Shown here piece by piece: positions 53,801 to 64,000 of a stretch of DNA of 64,000 bases. This DNA is from Tilletia caries (taxonomy: Eukaryota; Basidiomycota; Exobasidiomycetes; Tilletiales; Tilletiaceae). Location: NCBI GenBank assembly GCA_032718865.1, contig JALUTQ010000046.1, forward strand, positions 1,922,001 to 1,986,000, written 5' to 3'. A program made the translations under genes and the position numbers. Numbering within the stretch: position 1 is the first letter of the stretch; each line of letters opens with the position of its first letter. The notes beneath the pieces are model-generated. The model had not been told where the DNA came from, did no database searches, and saw only the letters and a list, made by a program, of their open reading frames with translations.

Positions 53801-54927
53801 GGCCATCGGATCCATGTCGTCACTTGCATTGGCATGTTTGATCTTGTGGAAGTCGTACTTGTTCAACTGTCGAACGAATGAGGCAAAATTGCTGTGTCTG
53901 AAGTGACGAGGTAGTACGTGCTTTGTGAAGTCGTTCATGTTCTGACGGCGGATGAAGCGGGAGTGTGTTAGCGCTTCTCAGAGAACAAAAATTCTGCCAT
54001 GGATTGAGGCACGCACCTTGACCACGAATGTTTCGCCCGTGGGGCCCCAGCTCACAATGGGCTCATAAAGCTCGTCATCGAGCATACTGTAGCATGAAGA
54101 AGAACTTTGAGTTTGAATCGAATGGAACCCGAGACAGTGGCTGTGGCCTGTCAAACTCACTTGAAAAGCTTTTTGACGAAGTCGCTGGCGCCCTTTGTAG
54201 GGATGGGCGGCAGCACAATGTTTCCCCCGGCAGATTGCCCCATGGCCATCTGATACGCCTCAGCAGACATCTGCCCGCCTCCATGATCTGGACCGGCCAT
54301 CCCAATTCCATAGCCATACTGATCGACAACACCACCGGAGCCGCCGCCGCCGCCGCCGCTGCCGCTTGCCGGTCTGAGCACGGCGTTTGGGTTGTGCATG
54401 GGTGGCATGGCGCCCGGTGGCGGGGGCATCATCAAGGCGTGCTGTGACTGGCCCTGGGATGGATGTGACGGGCCCGGAGCTGAGTTCGGGTGCAGCTGGT
54501 CGTACGGGCCGGGCCCAGGGACAGCGCTAGAAAAGTATCCTGCGGCGCCCATGTTGGCGTTTCCAGGCGTGCCAGGTCCGTATGGCCCGCCTGCCGTGAC
54601 CTGCGAATGCGAATGATGGAAATGGGGCGGCGTGGGCATGGGGTGGGGTCCTCCTTCCGGGGGTGCACGTTGCTGTGGATAAATTTGGTGATCACTGGGC
54701 GAGATTTGGTGTTGCATATGCAGGCCAGTCGGCCCTCCGTACAAAGACGACTGGGTAATCATGGTGTCGAAGGGAGGACCGGCGTGCTGTGCGCCGCCTC
54801 GTACGTTTGTGTAATTGTTGTGGATGTGATCGCCGGGCGTCGGTGGGGGATGCTGAGGATGAGGATGCATGTGTCGGTGCTGGGGAGGCATGTGATCGGG
54901 ATGGTGGGGCTGCTGTTGGGGCGGCAT
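50880..54927 (-). CDS. SKN7: Skn7-type transcription factor (HSF DNA-binding domain plus response-regulator receiver)
   Basis: Eight exons (54927-54161, 54086-54017, 53941-53714, 53630-53333, 53255-52051, 51967-51779, 51685-51384, 51273-50880) all join in phase and give 1150 residues. Order: a His/Pro/Gly-rich N-terminus; HSF domain at about 247-355 (SDFVKKLF, SWGPTGETFVV, HFRHSNFASFVRQLNKYDFH); coiled coil (LTAVQEQMDRHIKGLTRQYQ, MVQQDQFMQNLIQYLMSMDN); a long Ser/Gly linker; receiver (RVLLVDDDAMCRKL, DLVLMDIVMPN, IISMTSNS, DILPKPFTKEG); then a Gly/Glu tail. The predicted phospho-acceptor Asp is residue 857, the first codon of exon 6. It is the nuclear output of an Sln1/Ypd1-type phosphorelay for osmotic, cell-wall and oxidative stress. 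Much longer than yeast Skn7. The start is chosen as the first Met before the Gln/His-rich region; an upstream in-frame Met at 55125 is possible. Confidence 0.93.
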
Positions 54928-55883
54928 GGTTGTGCAGACCTGCGACGACGGCCGCGAGCGTATGGGAGGGGCGGGAGGCGAGGGCAGGGCAGGGCAGGGC
55001 AGGGCAGGGCAGTCAGCCGGGCGCGAAGCTTTGGAGGCGGTACCGAATGAGGTGCAAGGAGGCTGGGAGCCGACAGAGCGGAGTTGCCGGGATGCGCGAT
55101 GAGATCGGGCACAGCCAAGAGGCAAGAAGGTGTGCCTTTCACTTCTTATATGGGCGCGAGCGCGGACGGCCTGACCACTGCGGGCGCTGGAACCTGCAAG
55201 ACGAGGCGACGACGGCGCTGCCCGACGGTCGGAAGACGGATAGCTACGCGCTTAGGTGGTGCCGGACGTGTATACCAGACAGAGCCCCCCCCCCCAAGGT
55301 GTGCAGCTTTCCGATGGCACGATACGGAATTCGCCTTTCGGACTGCGTACGCCGAGCACGGTGCTCGGATGGGAATATGGTATGCGCTAGATGGCTGCTA
55401 TGTGCGCAGCGGCTACTTCTTGGAGGGCGTCAGAGGGGCGTGCGGTGGCAGTGGACGGTGGTGGTCAGAGCGATCGACGGTCGGCGAGGTCCGTCCGACC
55501 TTGGGCGGGGCTTTCATACGATCTCTCCTAGTCCACACTCTACTGGCAACTTTGACCTACATGCTGATGCTGTCTGACAAATCTTGCAGTCACTCCAGGA
55601 TATGTGAAGTAGAGTACAAAAGTGTTGACTGAAGAAGCAAAGAACAAAAGATGCGCCGAGGATGGGTACATGCGGTAGGTACATGCGTTGAGTGGGATCC
55701 TTCTCCTTCTGAATGGAAGCCTCGCAGACGACCATGCGTCTCAAGTCAGAGTAAGAATGTTCTGGAGTCAAGCACAAAGACATTTCACCTCGGGCGGTTG
55801 CCCGAGTCCAATCCCGGTCCAACCTTACTGCGAGGACGGATCAGTTGGCTCTGAAGGAGTACGCATCCGATATCTTCGGAGCT
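54928..55883. promoter_or_regulatory. Skn7 upstream region with AGGGC tandem repeat
   Basis: About 950 bp with no gene recognised, between the Skn7 start and the 3' end of the ankyrin gene. At 54981-55012 there are about six AGGGC units, which on the Skn7 strand read as a C-rich GCCCT repeat just upstream of the start. The repeat could be promoter or 5' UTR. The rest is GC-rich with a C run at 55287-55296. Confidence 0.45.
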
Positions 55884-56673
55884 TCAGTCGTCATCTGAAG
55901 GCGGGCCGTCATCCTCATCGTCATCATCTGCTTCGGCCAAGCAAATATGGTCAGAGTACCGTCGCAGGATCAAGATGAAGACACACACTCACCCTGTGCA
56001 ATGTCTCCCATGTCAATCCCCGCGGTGGCCTCGGCCTGTCGAAGCGTCTCTCGGAGCTTTGCTCCAGCAGGTGTCGAGGCACTGACGACGTCGGCTGGCT
56101 TGTCGCCTTCCTTGTTCGGCGTCCTTGAATCCGCACCGGCCTCAAGCAGTTGATCCACTGACAGTCCCAAGAGTAGGCGAGAGCAGAAAAGGGACAGAAT
56201 TCAGGCGGAATGGGATGAAGACCGAGCGGTTCAGTCGGTGACGCATACATGCATATGTTTAGCTGTGAACATGCAGAGAACTCACCAACCCACGCTCGCT
56301 CCTCCTCGTCCTCTATCCTCAGAGCCTCATGCAGGGGCGTGTTCCCCTCGAGCTTGTTCTGCATGTCGACATCGACTTCCTCCTCCAGCAGTGCGGGCAG
56401 CACGCTCGTCGAACCACTCGCCGCCGCGTAGTGCAGCGCCGTGTTTCCCAAACCATCGACAAAATTGACGTCAACCGATCCAGCTGGAAGGGCTAAGACC
56501 TCTTGAAGCATTTCGAGGTTGTCGGTGCGCGCTGCATACAGCAGGCGTTGATCTGCGGAATTTACGGGAATAACTTGTTCAGCGCATGGATAGTTCTGTC
56601 GGCGCGGGGCCTCGGTCCCCCCGGCGCGACGCAGAGATAACTCACTGGGGTTTGCGCCTTCTTCGTCAGCCAT
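55884..56673 (-). CDS. Small ankyrin-repeat protein
   Basis: Four exons: MADEEGANP (ATG at 56673); an ankyrin exon DQRLLYAARTDNLEMLQEVL, VDVNFVDGLGNTALHYAA, VDVDMQNKLEGNTPLHEALR; an exon with VDQLLEAGADSRTPNKEG and KLRETLRQAEATAGIDMGD; and a short acidic last exon (ADDDDEDDGPPSDD-like) ending at 55884. The consensus TALHYAA and TPLHEAL helices identify two to three ankyrin repeats. The size and acidic tail are like Yar1-type ribosome-assembly chaperones, but no specific orthology is claimed. It is divergently transcribed from SMC4 with about 250 bp between starts. Confidence 0.75.
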
Positions 56674-56925
56674 GCCGGTACGCGCTTCGCAGGTGGTCGA
56701 TGTCGAGATGGACGGACGTCGCACGGTGTCCCCGCAGATGAATGCCAGGCGGGCCAAGCTTGATGCTGTCGGACAGATTGCGGCTGGCGGCCCGAAGCGG
56801 TCCGAGATGAGACACGTGATAAAAGTGTTGTTCTCTCGACTCTCGGCTGTCGAGAGAAAGACGCGTCGCGCGCGTGTTGATCTTTTGACTGCACGACATC
56901 CATCACCTCGACCCAAAGAAAAAGG
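56674..56925. promoter_or_regulatory. Bidirectional promoter region of the ankyrin gene and SMC4
   Basis: 252 bp between the two ATGs. A 10-bp inverted repeat CTCTCGAC...GTCGAGAG lies at 56833-56853 (CTCTCGACTCTCGG / CTGTCGAGAG). An ACGCGTCGCGCGCGT stretch at about 56861-56876 contains ACGCGT, the core of the MluI cell-cycle box bound by MBF-type factors, which would suit an S-phase gene such as SMC4. Site function is inferred from the word only. Confidence 0.45.
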
Positions 56926-59900
56926 ATGCCGCCGCGAAGCACACGATCGTCTGCCGCATCCGCGTCCTCCTTGAAACGCGCCGCTGCGTCTCCGCCCCCG
57001 GCACCGGCCTCGAAACGCAGCAGGGCGTCCACCAGGGCCCGCGTTTCCACCTCCCGCGCACGGAGAGTGGTAGATGATAGCGAGGACGAGGATGAAGACG
57101 AGGACGAAGACGAAGACGACGACGATGAGGAAGATGATGATCAGGACGACGATGACGACGGCGAGGACGGTGAAGAAGAATACGCCGAACATGAAGGAGA
57201 GGAGGAGCAGGAGGAGGCCGGTCAAGCAAGTGTGCATGCAGACGTGAGCGGCGCAAGCGACGAAGTGGCAGTCGAGGACGAGATCGCAATTGCGCCGGAA
57301 GAGGGAAAGGGCAAGGGGAAAGGGAAAGGAAAGGCAAAAGAAGCTGAAGAGGAGGAGGACGAGGACGAGGACGTAGAAGAGGACGACTTCGACGATGTGC
57401 CAGTGGTTCAGAGCAAACGTCGACCTGCTCTCCTCTCCGCAACCGCATCGTCACCAGCAACCGAGCACCAGCGGCCAAGCAGCAGAGTCATGGAGGAGGA
57501 ATACTTCTCGGAGTCCGACTCCGAAGACGAGGACGAAATCGAGATGCTCGTCAAAGAAGCTCCCGGAAGTCAAAAGTCGCAGTCCGACAAGAAGGGCGCG
57601 TCCCAGACCGACGCGGGCTTCAAGCGTCGTCTCTTTTCCGAAAACGTACCTCCCAAGGAAGATGAGCAGGACATCTCTTTGTCCGAGAAGGGCAAGGAGA
57701 AGCTTCAGTCTTCTCCACGGCGAGAGGAGGACATCGACTACGAGGGTGACCATGATTTCGGATTCGAGACGCCCAGGGCAGGCGCCGTTGGTCTTCCCCC
57801 AGAAACTCCGGCCGGTGGGTCCTCATCACAAGGTCCGCGGGGAAGCATGGCTCCCACGCCCTCTTCCTCCATGAAGCCCGGAGCGAGCTCGGTTCCCGCA
57901 GCGCCAAAGACCCGTCTCGTCATCCACAAGATGGTCCTTAAAAACTTCAAGTCCTATGCGGGAGCGCAGGAAATTGGACCTTTCCACAAGTCCTTCTCTA
58001 GTGTCGTCGGACCTAATGGCTCGGGAAAGAGCAATGTCATTGACGCGCTGCTGTTCGTCTTTGGATGGCGCGCGAACAAGATGCGTCAGGGCAAGTTGAG
58101 CGAGCTCATTCATAACTCTGCCGGCAAAGAAGGGATCTCAAGCTGCAGTGTGGAAGTGTGGTTCCGCGAGATCATCGATCTGGTGAGTTCGTCTCGCGAC
58201 TTTTCTGAATCAATATCAGCAGAGCTAAATTCTTGTCAATCTGCAGCCGGGGCCGGACGCATTTAAAGTTGTGCCGAAGAGCAAGCTGGTCGTCGCTCGT
58301 ACAGCATTCCGCAACAACTCGTCCCAGTACATGCTCAACAATCGCAAGTCGACCTTCACCGAAGTCACAACCCTACTGCGCGGGCGCGGCATCGATCTCG
58401 ATCACAAGCGTTTCCTCATCCTTCAGGGTGAGGTAGAAAGTATCGCGCAGATGCCTCCGAAGGCGAAAACTGAGCACGAGGAAGGACTACTCGAATACCT
58501 CGAGGACATCATCGGTACGAGCGAATACAAGACGCCGATTGAGGAGGCGGTCAAACTTGTCGATGAGATCAACGAAAAGCGGGCAGAGAAGATGGGTCGC
58601 CTCAAGATTGTACAGAAAGAGAAGGAGTCTTTGGAGGTACGTGTTTACTGGTCCCATGTGTGACTTCGAATCATGCTGAGCGTTCTTTCTCCTGCTTTAG
58701 AACAAGAAACGGGAAGCGGAACAGTTCCTGCGCGATCAAAATGATCTCAGTCACCGACAGTCTGCGCTCTGGCAGGTCTACATGCTGGAGCTGCGAGATC
58801 ACATGTCCGTCGCCACCAAGGCCATCGAGAAGTACCGCAAACAGGTCGAAGAAGAGACGGCAAAGCACGCAGGTTCGAAGGCGGAGATCGAGAAGCTCGA
58901 GGCGCAGTACAAGGTCCTGGAAAAGGAGTTCGCTGCCGTCGCCAAGGAGGCAGACAAGGTACAAAAAGAAATGAGCAAAGTCGAGAAGGAGCGGCTGCAG
59001 GTTATTGAGATGCAGAAGCATCTGGATGGCAAGAAGAAGAAGCTTGCCAAAAGCATCAAAGATGTGAGTTACTGCTATTCTTCTAGGATAACGACCGCAT
59101 ACAGGAGACTTACAATTTGGCTTCGAATAGGATCAACTCGGATTGTCTACTGCGCGGACGACCGTCAAGGATAGTACGGAAGAGATGGATAAACTTCGCA
59201 AAGAGTTGTCCAAGCTGGAAGCCTCGCTGGAATCCGAGGAAGCCAAGCTTGAGCAGATCCGCGAAAGCTTGAAGGACAAGACTTCAGGCTTCAGTGCCGC
59301 CATCGAGCAGAAGCAGAAGGAGATGCAGCCGTGGATGTCCAAGATCGCAGACAAGGTTGCCGCCCGGGACGTTGCGCAGCAAGAGCGAGATTTGCTTGCT
59401 AGTCGCGAGGACGAAGCCAAGGCCGAGCGGGACGCCGCAGTCGGTGCTAAAGAGGAGCTTCTCTCCGAGATCGAGGACAAGAAGGAACAATTAAACGACT
59501 TGGTTCGGGAGAAGGGGAATTTCCAGCACAAGACGGCTGAGCACGATGCGGACATTCGCGAGATGCGCGCGAAGGAGGCCCAGATTCGAAGTAAGCTGAA
59601 TGCCGCTCGTGCGAAGGCGGAAGATGCCAAGTCGTCCGCTTCTGCCAACCGGTCTCGTGGCGAGGTCCTCAACAGTCTGGCGCGACAGGCAGAGCTCGGC
59701 ATGATTCGCGGCTTTCACGGCAGGCTGGGCAACCTTGGAGTCATTGACGACAGGTACGACGTCGCTGTCAGCACGGCGTGTGGTCAGTTGGACAACATTG
59801 TCGTCGACACCGTCACGGCCGGTCAGGCGTGCATCGAGCATCTGCGGAAGAACAACCTCGGCCGGGCCAACTTTATCTGTCTCGACAGTGTCAAGAAGGG

Positions 59901-62758
59901 CTTGAATTGGTCGGCTATTCAGACGCCTGAGCAGGTGCCACGCCTGTTCGACCTGATCCGCGTCAAAGATGAGCGATTTGCGGCTGCGTTCTACTTTGCG
60001 CTCAGGGACACCCTCGTCGCGCCGGACCTTGTCACTGCCAATCGGATCGCGTACGGCGCCAAGCGATGGCGCGTGGTCACTCTCGACGGACAGCTGATCG
60101 ATAAGAGCGGAACGATGTCCGGTGGTGGCAACCGGGTCGCTCGTGGCGGCATGAGCTCCAAATTTGCGGACGATGAGATGACGCCTGAGCAAGTTGCCCG
60201 GCTGAACAACGATCGAATGGCCCTTGAGGAAGAGCTCAGGTCGCACCTGCATGCCATTGGCCAGATTTCGGAGCTCTGGGAAAGCCAGAAGGATCGCTTT
60301 GCTGAGATGGACGTATCGATTGACAAGCTGAAGATGGACCTTGGCATCTCGAACAAGCGCATTCAGGAGGCTCAGAGGCGTATTGACGGGCTTTCGTGAG
60401 TCGACGTTGTATGGCAAACCCGCATATATGCGAGAGCTGACACTTCTTTTCATTATTTGCAGATCGCAAAAGGGTCTTGACGCTGCAGATGCCTCCCGAA
60501 TCAAGGAGCTCGACAAGCAACTAGCCAGCCACAACGCCGACATCGAGAAGCTCAAAAAAAAGACAGCGGCATTCGAGGAAGAGATCGAAGCTCTTCAGGA
60601 GAAGATCCTGGAGGTCGGCGGTCTGGAGCTTCGCACCCAACGCAGCAAGGTCACCGGCACAAAGGAGATGATCGACCTCAGCAACGAGAGAATAACGAAG
60701 GCCGAGGTTTCCAAGTTGAAGGCAGAGAAGGACATCACCAAGCTTGAAACCAGTCTGAAGCAGAACGAAGGCGCATTGGAGTCATTAGGCGACGAGCTTT
60801 CCGAGGTCCTGGACAAAATCAAGACGAAGGACGCAGCTATTGCGGAGGTTAAGGCCAAGGTGGACGAGGCCCAGAACGAGCTGGAGACCAAACAGGACCA
60901 GCGAGATGAGATCAAGGCCAACCTTGACGAAAACTCTGAGTCTGTAAACGCCTTCCGGTCTTTCGAGGTAAGTTGTCAAGCTCTCGCTGCAAAAATGAAA
61001 CTGTGCTGACCAGTCTGCTGATCTGAGAACAGATGGAGATGAAGCAAAAGATTGACGACCACGAACGATCGTTTGCGGACAACGAGAAGAAGCTCAAACA
61101 CTGGCAGGACAAGCTCGGGGCTCTATCGCTTCACGACATTGACGACGACGAAGAAGAGGGTGATGGAGAAGGCAGCGAGCATGGCGACGCCGACACGAGC
61201 AAAGCGGAATCTGGAGGTCGACCTGCAAAGAGGAAGGCATCGGCAGAAGATGATGGCGCCAGCGATGCCGAGAAGCCGCCTTCGGAGCTGCAGCAATACC
61301 CTGAAGACGAGTTACGCCAGTTCGACAAGGAACAGCTGAAGTCGGAAATTGTCGTCTACGAAGGTGAGTTTCTATAAGACAGCGTACCGTTCGATTTGCC
61401 GACTTCTGACTTGGTGCTGTTGAGATACACAGAAAGAGTTCAGAAAGGCGGGGCGAACATATCTGTGCTTCAAGAGTACAGGAAACGACAGAACGAGTTC
61501 CTCACGCGTGCCAAGGATCTCGAGGAGACGACGTCCCAACGTGATGCAGCCAAGCAAAAGCACGATGACCTGCGCAAGCAGCGGTTGGAGCAGTTCATGG
61601 CCGGCTTCTCGACCATCTCCTCGAAACTGAAGGAGATGTACCAGACCATCACGCTCGGTGGCAATGCCGAGCTCGAGCTGGTGGACAGCTTGGATCCGTT
61701 CAGCGAGGGGATCATCTTCAGTGTTATGCCACCCAAGAAGAGTTGGAAAAACATCAGCAACCTGAGTGGTGGGGAGAAGACGCTGAGTAGTTTGGCGCTC
61801 GTGTTTGCTTTGCACGCGTTTAAGCCTACGCCGCTCTATGTCATGTGAGTTTGCATTGTCGACTTGCCATTCGTGTGCTTGACCATTGTGATGCTGACTG
61901 TGTCTGACGTTTGCCTTGCAGGGACGAGATTGACGCTGCGCTAGACTTCCGAAACGTTTCGATTGTTGCCAACATCAGTGAGTTTGCTCTTACTGTGAGC
62001 CGCAGTGTGGATCGTGATCTCATCAGTTTGACTTCTGCCAACAGTCAAGGAAAGGACCAAGAATGCCCAGTTCGTTATCATTTCGCTTCGGAATAACATG
62101 TTCGAGCTCTCTTCTGTGAGTCTCACCCACTCGTCCGCCTGTGATGTCGAGGCTTGCACTGACCCGATTCCTTCCTTTCGTAGCGTCTCGTCGGGATCTA
62201 CAAGACGAACAACTGCACAAAGAGCAGTGAGTGTCACTGGTTCTCTTCAAAATTGCGTTGCCGTTTGCTGATCCGTGTGTTCTGTTCTCGCCTTTTCTAG
62301 TCTGCATCGACAATGGAGACATCAACACCATAGGTACAAACAAAGCCGCTCTGGCGTCCGTCGCCGGAAAGACGCCAGGATCATCCCGCCTCAGCACGCC
62401 CATGGCCAGTGTCGCGTCCAAAACGCCTCGTGTGGGCAGTATGGCTCCTATGCCTGCCGCAAGTCGAAACCTTGCTGGCCCCAGCTCCCGTCCCATGCTC
62501 GCGTCGGCAGCAGGTAGTCAGCTGAACAGGACTGTCTCGACTAACTCGGTTGCGTCGGCAGGCGGCGATGCTGCGTCCCAGTCCCAGTCTCAGTTTCAAT
62601 CACAGTCACAGGCGATGGGCCCACCTGCGACTGCGGCGCGGAAGATGACGACGAGCAACAGCCGTATGTTGGGCTTACCGCATACGCCACTCAACCTGGG
62701 CACAAGGGTTCCGAGCACCCCTTTCACAACGCGGTTAGCGACTGCTCGGGAGGAATAG
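56926..62758 (+). CDS. SMC4: SMC4, condensin ATPase subunit
   Basis: Eleven exons with ten introns of 64-77 bp (58183-58246, 58637-58700, 59064-59130, 60396-60462, 60968-61032, 61364-61432, 61845-61921, 61978-62044, 62116-62183, 62227-62300), all in phase, giving 1716 residues. An acidic N-terminal extension of about 330 residues (poly-Asp/Glu, poly-Lys/Gly) precedes LVIHKMVLKNFKSYAG, Walker A VVGPNGSGKSNVIDALLFVF, and the SMC4-like FRNNSSQYMLNNRKS and ILQGEVESIAQMPPKAK. Long coiled coils flank the hinge (MIRGFHGRLGNLGVIDDRYD, ACGQLDNIVVDT, GTMSGGGNRVARGG). The signature is NLSGGEKTLSSLALVFALH, and Walker B/D-loop YVMDEIDAALDFRNVSIVAN. A Ser/Gln/Pro-rich C-terminal tail of about 140 residues contains possible SP/TP sites. 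Works with SMC2 in mitotic chromosome compaction. Longer than yeast Smc4 because of both tails. Confidence 0.96.
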
Positions 62759-63172
62759 AGAGCCGCTGCGACATCCCACTGCTTCAAAGATTCTTGTCCC
62801 TGTCATCTTGACTTTCCGTTCGTGTATCATTCCCCTTTTTTCCTGATGTTCAGAGACTAATCTCCTATAACGCTTCTGCCTTAGCAATTCAGTATTCAGT
62901 ACGCACCGACTTCTTTCCGCGCGCCGCCCAGTGTGTTACTGCGTAGAACAGGTCGAATCAGAGGAGCGAGAGACAGATGTCAACCGTGTATCGAATTTCG
63001 TCTGGTTGCAAGGTCCAAGAATACAGAGACGAGGATCTGACAGCAACGGAGTACGATGTGGAGACGCGGTGCTGGGATGATCGAGAAGGGGAGCCGGCCG
63101 AAAAGGAGAACAAACGACGGATGCCCTTGGGAAACATGCCGCGCGGGCGGGAGGGGAAGGTCTGTGCCAGAT
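62759..63172. terminator. Convergent intergenic region after SMC4
   Basis: About 410 bp between convergent stops. It holds 3' UTRs of both genes; TTTCCGTTCG and pyrimidine stretches occur but no canonical AATAAA. No gene recognised. Confidence 0.35.
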
Positions 63173-64000
63173 TCAGGGCACCATGATGAACAGCCGATAC
63201 TTCTCCTCCATATTCTTGAGCGCCAGCACCCTCGCCCGCATCTCATCATCAAACTTGACCTCGTCCTGGTCCAATAGGCGCTCGATGCGAGCGGAGGGGA
63301 CCGAGGGTCCGTCGATGACGAGGTCGATGATGTTCGTCCCTCGCTGTGGACGGAACCGGAGTGTGCAGATTTGGGCTGAGGTGTTCTTGTCGTCGTCGTC
63401 CTTGGTGCTGCTGGGATTGAGGGCGGTTGAGTTTGTCATTGTTGTTGTTGTTGTTGTTCTGCCGTTTGCTGAGCGCCTCGTGGTTATCGTGTTGGAAGCC
63501 GCCGCCGCGTCTACGTCTACGTCCATAGCATCAGCAGACGTCGCTCCCTCTACCCCTTCCTTCGCCTTCCGCTGTCTCTTCTTCGGCGGGGCAATCTCGT
63601 CCTCATCTTTCCACTCTCCGTTCGCAGCGACTCCATTGACCAGTGTCCGGACCTTCCACCGCCACGAAACCCGCTGTTTCCTGTCCTCTTCGGCAGCCGT
63701 GCCAGAACCGTTAGGACCGACGAGCGCCGTCCCGGCTGCCGTGGTCGAGTGTCGCGCATGGTGCTTCGTCGTTACAGCGCTGGTGCGGAATCGGATGCGG
63801 ACTTCCTCGACGCCGGGGGGAAGCGTGATCGCGTGTTGATGGGTTACCCAGTTATCCACCAAAATGCGCAGATCTTTGCGGAACCTGTCGGTATCTCCTC
63901 CTCCTGCAGCGGTAGCAACTCCATTTCCATTCGTTGATGGAAGAATGTACTTCTTGTTGGACTCCTTCTTGCCGTTCTGATGGATTGCTGCAGCCAGGGT
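63173..64000 (-). CDS. Unknown protein, 5' part beyond the window
   Basis: One open frame on the minus strand from the right edge to the stop at 63173. It reads DRFRKDLRILVDNWVTHQHA, ITLPPGVEEVRIRF, RKQRVSWRWKVRTLVNGV, then a basic nuclear-signal-like PPKKRQRK, low-complexity Thr/Asp tracts from a (CAA/GTT)n run, ICTLRFRPQRGTNIIDLVID, RIERLLDQDEVKFDDEMRAR and KNMEEKYRLFIMVP at the end. No known domain is recognised. The beta-rich segments and basic patch suggest a nuclear protein. The N-terminus is missing because the window ends. Confidence 0.6.
   Translation of the reverse strand, partial: TLAAAIHQNGKKESNKKYILPSTNGNGVATAAGGGDTDRFRKDLRILVDNWVTHQHAITLPPGVEEVRIRFRTSAVTTKHHARHSTTAAGTALVGPNGSGTAAEEDRKQRVSWRWKVRTLVNGVAANGEWKDEDEIAPPKKRQRKAKEGVEGATSADAMDVDVDAAAASNTITTRRSANGRTTTTTTMTNSTALNPSSTKDDDDKNTSAQICTLRFRPQRGTNIIDLVIDGPSVPSARIERLLDQDEVKFDDEMRARVLALKNMEEKYRLFIMVP

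Noticed and set aside
1..64000. tRNA, rRNA or other structured RNA genes
   Set aside because: No tRNA A-box/B-box pair with a foldable cloverleaf and no rRNA-like stretch was found by eye on either strand.

Overview
The window is nuclear DNA of a filamentous-type fungus, most likely a basidiomycete. Genes are cut by many short GT-AG introns (about 60 to 110 bp). The host set includes an SMC4 condensin subunit, a Skn7-type HSF/response-regulator factor, an NDT80-type factor and a fused C1-tetrahydrofolate synthase. The mobile elements (Tnp2-type, pogo/Fot1-type, Ty1-copia, a DUF6589-like gene beside a RecQ-like helicase) are typical of Basidiomycota. The sequence alone does not fix the genus.

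Layout. (1) 1-5.6 kb: a CTCCG/CGGAG-rich repeat tract, a frameshifted DUF6589-like gene and, convergent to it, a five-exon RecQ-like helicase. (2) 5.6-26.9 kb: a nested transposon complex. The host element is an old pogo/Fot1-like transposon (pogo-1) on the minus strand. Two different 8-11 kb Tnp2-type elements (E1, E2) inserted within a few bases of each other into the 3' end of its transposase gene, each making a 7-bp target duplication. A 312-bp Mutator-like MITE (9-bp duplication) and a 675-bp hAT-like MITE (8-bp duplication) also hit pogo-1, and a second, truncated copy of the hAT-like MITE sits in E2. Recombination between the two hAT-like copies (139 bp identical, inverted) then inverted about 5.3 kb. 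This split both the E2 transposase and the pogo-1 transposase into a plus-strand part and a minus-strand part. E1 carries a fragment of a UBE2O-like ubiquitin-conjugating enzyme gene and E2 a fragment of a Cdc4-type F-box gene. Both also carry a homologous second gene of unknown function beside the transposase.

(3) 27.5-30.8 kb: intact trifunctional C1-THF synthase with two possible starts (mitochondrial and cytosolic). (4) 30.9-41.8 kb: a partial duplicate of the NDT80-like gene's 3' end, a frameshifted histidine-phosphatase-like gene, then a pogo-2 transposon and a Ty1-copia retrotransposon with identical LTRs, only 13 bp apart and possibly inside that gene's first intron. (5) 41.8-47.3 kb: three F-box genes (one with a propeller-like body, one decayed, one intact). 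(6) 48-64 kb: conserved host genes: NDT80-like factor, Skn7, a small ankyrin protein head to head with SMC4, and a partial unknown gene running off the right edge.

Frameshifts are concentrated in mobile elements and in the phosphatase, several of them at homopolymer runs. The long host genes Skn7, SMC4 and C1-THF synthase splice cleanly in phase over all exons, so the breaks are not spread evenly. Exon boundaries are read by eye from splice signals and codon phase. No database search was run.
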